From contig VBCP01000568.1 in the NCBI GenBank assembly GCA_005888925.1, positions 1 to 9,568 of the forward strand: 9,568 nucleotides of DNA, in the 5' to 3' direction. The notes under the pieces are model-generated. The model searched no databases and was not told where the DNA came from. It worked only from the letters and a program-made list of their open reading frames with translations. Both the position numbers and the translations under genes were made by a program. This DNA is from Betaproteobacteria bacterium. Lineage in GTDB: Bacteria > Pseudomonadota > Gammaproteobacteria > Burkholderiales > SG8-39. Shown here piece by piece: positions 1 to 6,046 of the stretch (position 1 is the first letter of the stretch; each line of letters opens with the position of its first letter).

Positions 1-756
1 GCCTCTGCGCTGGAAATCGAACACGCCCGCGGCGGCGAGCAGCGCGGCATAGATCAGCACGCCCGCCAGGCCGAGCGCATAGCTGCGCCAGTCCGGGGTC
101 CCGTAGAGCAGCGATTCGGTGCGCGTGACGCGATCCAGGGCCGGCAGCAGCAGCGCCAGCGCGTCGACCGCGCGGCGCGCCAGCTCCTGCGCGAGCGTTT
201 CCTCTGCGAGGGGCCCGGCGGCGATCGCCTGCATCGCGCTCACCGAGCGCGCCAGCAGGTAGAGCGCCGCCGTGGCCGCGAGCGCCGAGGCGAGCTGCGC
301 GAGGGTCATGGCGAAGAAGAGGGCCGCCGCCGCGACCAGCGCGAGCTCGCATGCGAGCGACAGCGCCCAGCACAGCGCCGCCGCGGGCGGCGCCCAGAGC
401 AGCAGCGGCAGCGCGAACAGCGCAGCGAGCGCGACGCCAAGGGCGATGAAACCGCCGAGCCGGCCGAGATAGTGCGTCGCACGCGACAGCGGCAGCGAGA
501 GCATCAGCTCGAGCCGCTTGTCGTCGATCTCTCGCCGCACGCTCGCCACGACCTGCGCCGCGAGCGTGAAGGCCGCGCATACCCGCAGCAGCGCCGCGAC
601 CACCGCCGCCTGCAGCATGCGGCTTTCGGTAAGGGCGAGCTGCGACAGAAAGGCGCCGAGCGCAAGGCCCACGGCCACGCAGGCGAGCGCGAGCCAGAAA
701 AGGCCGCCGCGGCGCGCTTCGACGAGCGCGAGGCGGGCGAAAATGGCCGCAGCCAT
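1..756 (-). CDS. ABC-2 type transporter permease, N-terminal 252 codons (runs off left edge)
   Basis: This is an integral inner-membrane protein, probably the membrane subunit of an ABC exporter; the substrate cannot be told. The reading frame is open from the ATG at 756 to the window edge without a stop. The protein begins MAAAIFARLALVEARRG, a short amphipathic cytoplasmic start, followed by hydrophobic segments at about residues 19-40, 49-71, 102-121, 125-150, 153-170 and 226-246. The stretch at 75-94 (REIDDKRLELMLSLPLSRAT) is the charged cytoplasmic 'coupling' signature I associate with ABC-2 permeases, where a related motif follows the second helix and precedes the third. An in-frame TAG six codons upstream (coding strand) limits the start to this ATG. 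No clear Shine-Dalgarno sequence is present. The partner ATPase gene is not in the window and would be expected just beyond position 1. The family call comes from the motif and topology only. Confidence 0.72.
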   Translation of the reverse strand, partial: MAAAIFARLALVEARRGGLFWLALACVAVGLALGAFLSQLALTESRMLQAAVVAALLRVCAAFTLAAQVVASVRREIDDKRLELMLSLPLSRATHYLGRLGGFIALGVALAALFALPLLLWAPPAAALCWALSLACELALVAAAALFFAMTLAQLASALAATAALYLLARSVSAMQAIAAGPLAEETLAQELARRAVDALALLLPALDRVTRTESLLYGTPDWRSYALGLAGVLIYAALLAAAGVFDFQRRG

Positions 757-786
757 GCGTTCGTTTGTAGACTAGTCGCAGCCGCC
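757..786. promoter_or_regulatory. Divergent intergenic gap with an 8-base palindrome
   Basis: Only 30 bases separate the start codons of the divergent permease and histidine kinase genes. The gap contains a perfect palindrome, GACTAGTC, at 770-777. Neither start has an evident Shine-Dalgarno sequence, and no convincing -35/-10 pair fits inside the gap, so promoters must lie partly within the opposing genes or the transcripts must be nearly leaderless. TA-rich hexamers (TAGACT on plus, TACAAA on minus) are possible -10 elements but match the consensus at only four of six positions. Confidence 0.25.
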
Positions 787-2541
787 ATGCAACCCGCGAC
801 CCTTGCGCAGCCGGTGTTCGCGCGCCTCGCGAACGCGACCTGGAGCTTCAGCCAGCGCTATTGGCGGCTGGTCGTTGTGGCGATGCTGCTGCTGCTGCAC
901 ATCGCGGTGTTCCGCGGCGTCGCCGATCCCTGGGCGCGCGCGCTGCTGCTCGCGCATCTCGGCCTGCTGCTGCTGTGGCAGCCGTTCCTGCGCGCCGAGC
1001 AGCGCGTCTCGCCCGCGCAAGGCGTAATCCTTTTGCTGGTCGCCCTTGCCGTGATGCTGCGCCTGGACTGGTGGCTGCTCGCCTTCTGGGTGGTGGTGAT
1101 CGCCGGCCTGGTCGGCGGCAAGGTGTACCAGCACCACGCGAAATGGCAGCGGCGCTGCTACCTCGTGATGCTCGTCTACCTGCTCGCGCTGCTCGCGGTC
1201 GCGATACTGCCGGAGATCGCGCCGCGCCGCGAGATCAATGCCGACACGCGGCGCGCGGCGGAGTACGTGCTGCCCTTCCTGTTCGTGCTGATCGCGCTGT
1301 TCCCGGCGGAGCCCGAAGCGGCGGAAGCGGCGCAGATCATCGATTTCTTCTACAGCGTGTTCCTGATGCTCATGCTGATGGTCGTGATCCTGGGCAGCTT
1401 CACCTTCATGACCCTGACGGGCTCGAGCTATCTCGAGTCGCTCACCTACACCGTGTTTCTCACCGCTGCGGCGGTGCTGCTCGTCGGCCTCGCTTGGAAT
1501 CCGCGCAGCGGCGGCGGCCTCGGCGTGTTCTTCGCGCGCTATCTGTTCTCGATCGGGCTGCCGGTGGAACGCTGGCTGCAGGTGCTCGCCGAGCTGCTGC
1601 AGCAGGAGTCGCGTCCCGAGCGCTTCCTCGAGCAGGCGGTGGCGGCGCTCGAGCGGCTGCCGGCGGTGGCCGGCGTCGCCTGGCGCGCGGGCGAGGCGCA
1701 CGGCGAGGGTGGCGGCCGCACGCCGCACGCGGTGGAGTTCGCAAACAACGAGCTCGCGCTCGCCATCTTCTCGCGCTATCGCCTGAGCCCGGCGCTGCAA
1801 TGGCACCTGCAGCTCCTCGGCCAGCTGCTGGGTGAGTTCTACATCGCCAAAATGCGCGAGGAGAAGCTGCGCGCGGCGAGCTATCTGCAGGCGGTGCATG
1901 AGACCGGGGCGCGCACCACCCACGACATCAAGAACCTGCTGCAGTCGCTGAACGTGCTGTGCTCGGTGGCCACCGGGTCGGACTACCGCGACTCGGCGCA
2001 GCTCAACGCGCTCGTGCGCCGGCAGCTGCCGCTCATCGCGCAGCGTCTGGCGCAGACCCTCGAGCGGCTGCAGCGGCCCCAGCCGCAGGCCGAAACCTAT
2101 CTGCCCGCGGCGCAATGGTGGGAGGCGATCGCGCGCCAGTACCACGGCGAGGGCGTGGAATTCCTGCCGGCCAGGCTCTCCGCGGACACGCGTGTGCCGC
2201 GATCGCTCTTCGACAGCGTGGCCGACAACCTGATCCGCAACGCGCTCGCCAAGCGCGTCCAAGAGCCGCGCCTGCGGGTGCGCGTCGCGCTCGCCGACGA
2301 CGCGCTTCGCGTCTGCGATGACGGCAGCGCCGTGCCGCCCGATGTCGCGCCCGGCCTGCTGCGTTCGCCGGTGCCCTCGAGCGGCGGCCTGGGTATCGGG
2401 CTCTACCAGGCGGCACGGCAGGCCGAGGCGGCGGGCTTCCGGTTAGTGCTCGAGACCAACGAAGACGGCGAGGTGTGCTTCGCCCTGCGCTACGAAGCGC
2501 AGACTCAGGGCAGAGCGCCCGCGGTGATCATCCGTCCGTAA
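787..2541 (+). CDS. Membrane sensor histidine kinase
   Basis: This is a 584-residue inner-membrane histidine kinase. Hydrophobic segments lie at about residues 26-43, 50-67, 76-92, 94-111, 125-142, 158-173, 190-212 and 222-236, forming a 7-8 helix sensor. Residues 258-350 form a soluble linker that could be a diverged GAF-like domain (inference). The phospho-acceptor box is HETGARTTHDIKNLLQSL (371-388) with H379 as the likely phosphorylated residue; it lacks the proline usual in HisKA boxes. The HATPase region shows an N box (DNLIRNAL, 480-487), a G1 box (CDDGSAVP, D511/D512/G513) and a G2 box (GGLGIGLYQAARQ, from G533). The frame is open upstream to 472, but that part is antisense to the permease and arginine/histidine-rich. 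The ATG at 787 precedes the first plausible membrane protein sequence and is the better start. No response regulator is present in the window. The 3' end overlaps the convergent prepilin gene by 37 bases. Confidence 0.87.
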   Translation: MQPATLAQPVFARLANATWSFSQRYWRLVVVAMLLLLHIAVFRGVADPWARALLLAHLGLLLLWQPFLRAEQRVSPAQGVILLLVALAVMLRLDWWLLAFWVVVIAGLVGGKVYQHHAKWQRRCYLVMLVYLLALLAVAILPEIAPRREINADTRRAAEYVLPFLFVLIALFPAEPEAAEAAQIIDFFYSVFLMLMLMVVILGSFTFMTLTGSSYLESLTYTVFLTAAAVLLVGLAWNPRSGGGLGVFFARYLFSIGLPVERWLQVLAELLQQESRPERFLEQAVAALERLPAVAGVAWRAGEAHGEGGGRTPHAVEFANNELALAIFSRYRLSPALQWHLQLLGQLLGEFYIAKMREEKLRAASYLQAVHETGARTTHDIKNLLQSLNVLCSVATGSDYRDSAQLNALVRRQLPLIAQRLAQTLERLQRPQPQAETYLPAAQWWEAIARQYHGEGVEFLPARLSADTRVPRSLFDSVADNLIRNALAKRVQEPRLRVRVALADDALRVCDDGSAVPPDVAPGLLRSPVPSSGGLGIGLYQAARQAEAAGFRLVLETNEDGEVCFALRYEAQTQGRAPAVIIRP

Positions 2542-3380
2542 AGCAGGCCGACCGGAATCCAGACCATCTGGTCGTCGAACTCGTTCGCTTCCGTGAACGG
2601 CCGGGGCGGGTGATAGACGAACACCCCATGGTTGCTGTTCGCGGTGGGCAGCCTGATCTTGTTGTTCATCTTTTCGTCTTCGCCCGACTGTCCGAGGACC
2701 GAGGAGTAGCTCGCGGTCGCGGCGTTCTTGCCCTGCGACCAGATCACGGCCACGACGGTGCTCTGGTTGGTCGCGGCGACCCCCGGGGGGGTGTCGCCGC
2801 TCGCGCCGCACGACGGGCCCGTGGTCGTCGTATTGCCGCTGCCGCCATAGGATGAACAGATCAGCAGGTCGAGGGGGGTCAGGGTCGTCGTCGTGGTCGG
2901 ATTGAAGTTGTACTTGATGCCCGTGGCCGGCGAGACCGGCGCCGTGGTGAACGTGTAATCGGGATTGGCGGCGCCCGCGGCGTTCGAGTTGATCGACACC
3001 GCATACCGGATGCGGTTTCCCCAAACATCGATGCCGTAGCCAAGCGCGTCTATCGGCGTGAACCCGATCGCCTTCGCCGGCAGGAAGCCGGCGTACGCAT
3101 CCGTGCAATTGCCGGTGCCGCTTGGGGCCTCGTCGCCGTTGCTGGTGCTCGAGGCTGGGCAGGGCAGCCGACCATTGACCATGGCGAAGGCGACCAGCAG
3201 CTCCTTCGCATCCTCGAGCCGGCGCTGCGTGTCGCCCAGGTTGCGGCCCTCGGTCTGCGCCGACAGGGTGTACATCGCACTCGCGAGCAGGAACGCGACG
3301 ATGGTGAACACCACCGCGAGCTCGGTGAGCGTGAAGCCGCGCTCGCGGCGCTCAGGGGCTGAGGCTGACAAAGCGGTCAT
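2505..3380 (-). CDS. Type IV prepilin-like protein with GRLPCP module
   Basis: This is a 291-residue prepilin, last gene of the cluster. A 15-residue leader ends in Gly (RRERG), and the mature protein would start FTLTELAVVFTIVAFLLASA: Phe at +1, Glu at +5 (E20 of the precursor) and a hydrophobic helix to about residue 37. This is a textbook class III signal for prepilin peptidase. The exported part holds GRLPCP at 70-75, then C92, GFLPAKAIG (98-106) and DVWGNRIRYAV (118-128); Thr-rich linkers at 161-167 and 184-187; and a C-terminal block FDDQMVWIP...YGRMITAGALP (268-291) that I recall as a common ending in betaproteobacterial prepilin-like proteins. Its four cysteines (74, 92, 175, 191) could form two disulfides in the periplasm. 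It starts 29 bases inside the preceding gene and has no strong ribosome binding site, so translational coupling is likely. Whether it is a fibre subunit, a minor pilin or a type II pseudopilin cannot be decided. Confidence 0.9.
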   Translation of the reverse strand: MTALSASAPERRERGFTLTELAVVFTIVAFLLASAMYTLSAQTEGRNLGDTQRRLEDAKELLVAFAMVNGRLPCPASSTSNGDEAPSGTGNCTDAYAGFLPAKAIGFTPIDALGYGIDVWGNRIRYAVSINSNAAGAANPDYTFTTAPVSPATGIKYNFNPTTTTTLTPLDLLICSSYGGSGNTTTTGPSCGASGDTPPGVAATNQSTVVAVIWSQGKNAATASYSSVLGQSGEDEKMNNKIRLPTANSNHGVFVYHPPRPFTEANEFDDQMVWIPVGLLYGRMITAGALP

Positions 3381-5022
3381 TGAAGAACTTGTTGCTCTTG
3401 GCCTGCTCGAAGACGAGGTCGAGATTGGTGTTCTCGGTGCTGTCGAGGAAGTCGCTGAGCGCGCGGTTGGCCCCGCTCGTGCCGAGCAGGCTGCGCCCCG
3501 CCAGGGCGAGCACCGCGCGCTTGTCGCTGAGCGCCGTGCCGCCTTGCACGCTGACCGAAATGCAAGTCGCGCCGGCGCAGTTGCCCGCGGCGCCGGGCGT
3601 GTGGAGCGGAGCGACTGCGTAGTACGTCACGTAGTGCCATTTGTTCACTAGGAACCAGAACCAGGCAACCGGCGTAGTCGCGGTGTTTGACGGCGTCGGG
3701 CCGGCAGCGCTCAGAAACGGATGGTCCTGGAACACGCCGATCGGGACGGTGACCGTGACGCTTCCGTTGCAGAGGATGCCGATGAAGGAGCCACACAAGG
3801 CGCCAGCCCCATTCACGGTTCCCGTATAGGTGGCGCGCGCTGCGCCGCTCGTTTGTAGCGGGGCGGTCAACGTCGTGAGTCCGCTCGCGAGTGCGGTATT
3901 GAGCGTGCGCAGTGTCATGCCGACGTTCGAGCCATCTCCCTGAACCTGCACCGTGACGTTGACCTGTCCGCAAAAAAGACACAGGGTTTTCGAAAACGAG
4001 ATGGCGCAGGTGATCTGCGTGGTGGTGGATGCCGCGCAGTTCGCGGCAAAGGTGGTCGCGGTGCCGCCGGTTTGAACGGCCGATATGCTCGCCAGGTTCC
4101 ACTGGACGAACGTCGTATCGCAAGGTCCGTTTGTCATTGCGTTGCAAGTGGAGGATGTAAGCGGCAGCAGACCTTCGCAGGAGGTACGTGCACCCACCGC
4201 GGGACAGCTGGCGCTGACGGTGCCCTTGAAGGACGAAGTGGAGGGATCAGCATAGGTAGCCGGAAAAGGAAACATCGGATTGGCGGCGGAAGTGCCCCAT
4301 TCCGAACTCGCATAGATGCTTTGCAGCTGCGGGACCACGTCCCGTTGAATGCGCAGCGCGACCACCGGCTCTACTACGGCGAGGACCTCCGCCGCGCTCA
4401 CTAGCGCGAACTGGTCGTTGAAAGCCGGGCTGGTTGCATTGTCGACCATGGCGCTACGCAAGCTTGCGCCCGCGATGTTCTGGCACTCGAGGTAATCGAG
4501 ATAGTTCGGCGCGCTCGGCGTACGCACCTGCGCGCGCGCCGCGCAGCCGGCGGCGGTCTGATTGGCATTCGGCGTCAGCACTATGGGCGGCCCGGGCGCG
4601 ATGATCGCCGCGACGGCCGCGTTGGCTTGGCCGTTGACCGCCAGGTTGCCAGCCGTATTGGAGTTGATGCCGAGCGTGGGCGTGGTGCTGTTGGGAAGCG
4701 CCCAGCCCGCGGACACGATGTACCAGAGCGGCTCGCCCGCGGCGTCTTGCAGCTTGTTTATGCCGAGTGTGCGCCAGGGCAGGCGTCCCACAGCCGGGAG
4801 CGTGCAGGTGCCGGAGGCAATGCCTTCGTTAACCGTGCCTATGTTGGCCGGTGCTTCGGGGCAGGGAAGACGCCCCGGATTGAGATCGCTGCCGTGCGAG
4901 CGCTCGAGGGCGATGCGATTCGCCGCCGGGCGCCCGGAGACGATCCACCAGGCGCCGCCCAGAGCAATCACCGCGAGCATCGCGAGGAGCGCCGCGCCGC
5001 GCTGCGCGCCGCGACGCCTCAC
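3352..5022 (-). CDS. Oversized cysteine-rich prepilin-like protein
   Basis: This is a 556-residue exported or fibre-associated protein. I chose the GTG at 5022 because a GGAG lies six bases upstream, it overlaps the preceding stop as GTGA, and the sequence starts with a prepilin-type leader: RRRGAQRG then AALLAMLAVIALGGAWWIVSG. Processing after G9 would leave Ala at +1 and Ala, not Glu, at +5, as in GspK- or PilX-like initiators. The exported part begins with a GRLPCP block (50-55), C73, GRLPWRTLGI (79-88) and a Tyr-containing 'PLWYIVSAGW' (98-107), paralleling the next prepilin. The middle (about 270-430) is rich in Thr/Ser/Asn and Cys with beta-strand-like stretches. The C-terminal part has WHYVTYYAV (462-470), KRAVLALAGRSLL (501-513) and a final FNDRFVSL. 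I count 16 cysteines, an even number consistent with disulfides. Its function is unknown; a tip or scaffold role is inferred from size. Its G+C is somewhat lower than its neighbours (62-65% in two 60-base lines counted by hand). Confidence 0.85.
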   Translation of the reverse strand: MRRRGAQRGAALLAMLAVIALGGAWWIVSGRPAANRIALERSHGSDLNPGRLPCPEAPANIGTVNEGIASGTCTLPAVGRLPWRTLGINKLQDAAGEPLWYIVSAGWALPNSTTPTLGINSNTAGNLAVNGQANAAVAAIIAPGPPIVLTPNANQTAAGCAARAQVRTPSAPNYLDYLECQNIAGASLRSAMVDNATSPAFNDQFALVSAAEVLAVVEPVVALRIQRDVVPQLQSIYASSEWGTSAANPMFPFPATYADPSTSSFKGTVSASCPAVGARTSCEGLLPLTSSTCNAMTNGPCDTTFVQWNLASISAVQTGGTATTFAANCAASTTTQITCAISFSKTLCLFCGQVNVTVQVQGDGSNVGMTLRTLNTALASGLTTLTAPLQTSGAARATYTGTVNGAGALCGSFIGILCNGSVTVTVPIGVFQDHPFLSAAGPTPSNTATTPVAWFWFLVNKWHYVTYYAVAPLHTPGAAGNCAGATCISVSVQGGTALSDKRAVLALAGRSLLGTSGANRALSDFLDSTENTNLDLVFEQAKSNKFFNDRFVSLSP

Positions 5023-5441
5023 GGCGCTCTCCGGTGAACGCGAATTTCGCCATCGCCGAGCACGTCGTGCACCTCGCCGTTGCCGCGGTCCAGGGCTTCG
5101 CCGGGCCGCAGTCGTACGCGGCTGCCCGCTTCGCCCACGCTGATCGATACGGCGCCGCCAGGGCTGCGCCCGGCCTCGATGCGCGGCGCCTCGGGAGCGC
5201 TTTCGGTCAGCGATTCGCCGTTGATCCACACGGTCGCAGGGCCGACCGAGCGCTTCACGTAGCCGTCCATGCGCGTGACCGGCGCGGCAACCACCACCGC
5301 AGCGGGCTTGTCGGGCACGCGTGCCTTGCGCCGCGCGTCGAGGCTCGAGCGCTGCTCGGGCGTGAAAAACAGCCGCCCGAGCTCCTGCGCCGTTGCGGCG
5401 GCAGGCGCGAGAGCGAGCGCGAGCGCGATGGCGAGCCTCAT
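5019..5441 (-). CDS. Small exported protein in the PilP/MshK position
   Basis: This is a 140-residue protein with a Sec signal peptide: MRLAIALALALAPAAATAQE, with probable cleavage after ATA (residue 18). It is followed by a charged segment LFFTPEQRSSLDARRKARVP (24-43), a Pro/Ala/Val linker, and a likely beta-rich domain (about 57-136) including MDGYVKRSVGPATVWINGE and a Gly-rich end NGEVHDVLGDGEIRV. I do not recognise a named family with certainty. Its place directly after the PilM/N- and PilO-like genes, its export, its size and the beta-rich C-terminal domain suggest a PilP/GspC-HR-like periplasmic linker between the inner-membrane complex and a secretin; this is inference. PilP itself is a lipoprotein, and no lipobox cysteine is seen here. 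It starts ATGA-coupled to the gene before it and ends GTGA-coupled to the large prepilin, so it belongs to the same operon. Confidence 0.8.
   Translation of the reverse strand: MRLAIALALALAPAAATAQELGRLFFTPEQRSSLDARRKARVPDKPAAVVVAAPVTRMDGYVKRSVGPATVWINGESLTESAPEAPRIEAGRSPGGAVSISVGEAGSRVRLRPGEALDRGNGEVHDVLGDGEIRVHRRAP
5023..5035 (-). promoter_or_regulatory. Ribosome binding site deciding the GTG start of the large prepilin
   Basis: Read on the minus strand, GGAG lies six bases before the GTG at 5022. It is the clearest Shine-Dalgarno match in the cluster and decides the start of the 556-residue gene against in-frame starts as far upstream as 5229, which would overlap the preceding gene by about 200 bases. 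Confidence 0.6.
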
Positions 5442-6046
5442 TTCTTCGCCGCCCGGTCCATGATCGTGACGAGGTCGATCTCGCAATCGGCGCGCAGCCG
5501 CGGCGTCATGGTGGCGCCGGTGACGGCCTGCCCGGTACGCGCGAGGGCGCATTTGCGCACCGCGTAGAACGCGTTGCCCGATTCGCGCAGGTCGGCGAGA
5601 AAGCGCACCAGGTCCTCCTCGTGCAGCAGCGCAAGATCGACCCGCATCGTGCTGGCGTAGAAGTCAACGTTGGCGGGCTTGCCGGGCGCCGAGCTGAGCA
5701 GGCGCTGCCGGTCGACGGCGTAGCGCAGGTCGAGCAGCTCGCGCTGCGTGCGGATGCGGGTGATCGCGTCGGCCCACTCGAGGCGGCGTTCTTCGCCGAG
5801 AATGTTGAGCTGCTTGAGGCGCTGGTAGACGTCGATCTTCTCGCTAACTTCGCGCTCCTCCTCGGAGATGCGCGCGAGCCGCTCGTTGTTCTGCCGGCGT
5901 TCGCCCTGCGCCGCGGCGAGCTGCCCCTGCGCGCTGCGCTGCGCCTCGCCCGCGCTCCAGATCAGCCCCACCCCGGCGCCGGGCAGCGCGAGCGCGAGCG
6001 CGAGCGGTGCCAGCAGCCGCTTCAGCTCCTCGCGCGTGAACCTCAT
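5438..6046 (-). CDS. PilO-like inner-membrane assembly protein
   Basis: This is a 202-residue bitopic protein with the PilO/GspM/MshJ layout. It has a short cytoplasmic N-terminus (MRFTREELKRL), one membrane helix at about 11-32, a long charged segment at about 33-80 (QGQLAAAQGERRQNNERLARISEEE) with strong coiled-coil character, and a C-terminal alpha/beta domain at about 120-198. In type IV pili, PilO pairs with PilN through such domains and sets up the alignment complex across the periplasm. The order PilM/N then PilO supports this role. C166 and C188 lie in the predicted periplasmic domain and could form a disulfide. The start overlaps the preceding stop as ATGA, with a modest AGG six bases upstream. 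Primary sequence conservation of this family is low, so the call rests on architecture and context. Confidence 0.78.
   Translation of the reverse strand: MRFTREELKRLLAPLALALALPGAGVGLIWSAGEAQRSAQGQLAAAQGERRQNNERLARISEEEREVSEKIDVYQRLKQLNILGEERRLEWADAITRIRTQRELLDLRYAVDRQRLLSSAPGKPANVDFYASTMRVDLALLHEEDLVRFLADLRESGNAFYAVRKCALARTGQAVTGATMTPRLRADCEIDLVTIMDRAAKK

Noticed and set aside
472..786. Upstream in-frame extension of the histidine kinase to 472
   Set aside because: The extension is Arg/His-rich, antisense to the permease, and does not resemble a kinase N-terminus. The ATG at 787 precedes the first membrane segment.
880..980. CTG-repeat stretches as microsatellites
   Set aside because: They encode leucine runs in predicted membrane helices and are ordinary codon use in GC-rich DNA.
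772..2262. Long minus-strand open frame (about 496 codons) opposite the histidine kinase
   Set aside because: Its translation is Arg/Gln/His-rich with no domain pattern, and the plus strand carries a convincing kinase. It is a GC-rich antisense shadow.
2559..2571. Hairpin CCAGA-CCA-TCTGG just after the kinase stop as a terminator
   Set aside because: The stem is only five base pairs, there is no following T-run, and the sequence is coding in the convergent prepilin gene.
3352..5022. Horizontal acquisition of the large prepilin because of its lower G+C
   Set aside because: The drop is small and is accounted for by Thr/Asn/Ser-rich composition; the gene is tightly overlapped with its neighbours on both sides.
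5023..5229. Upstream extension of the large prepilin to a start at 5229
   Set aside because: It would place 69 Arg-rich residues before the prepilin leader and overlap the preceding gene by about 200 bases; the GTG at 5022 has a good GGAG and a GTGA overlap.
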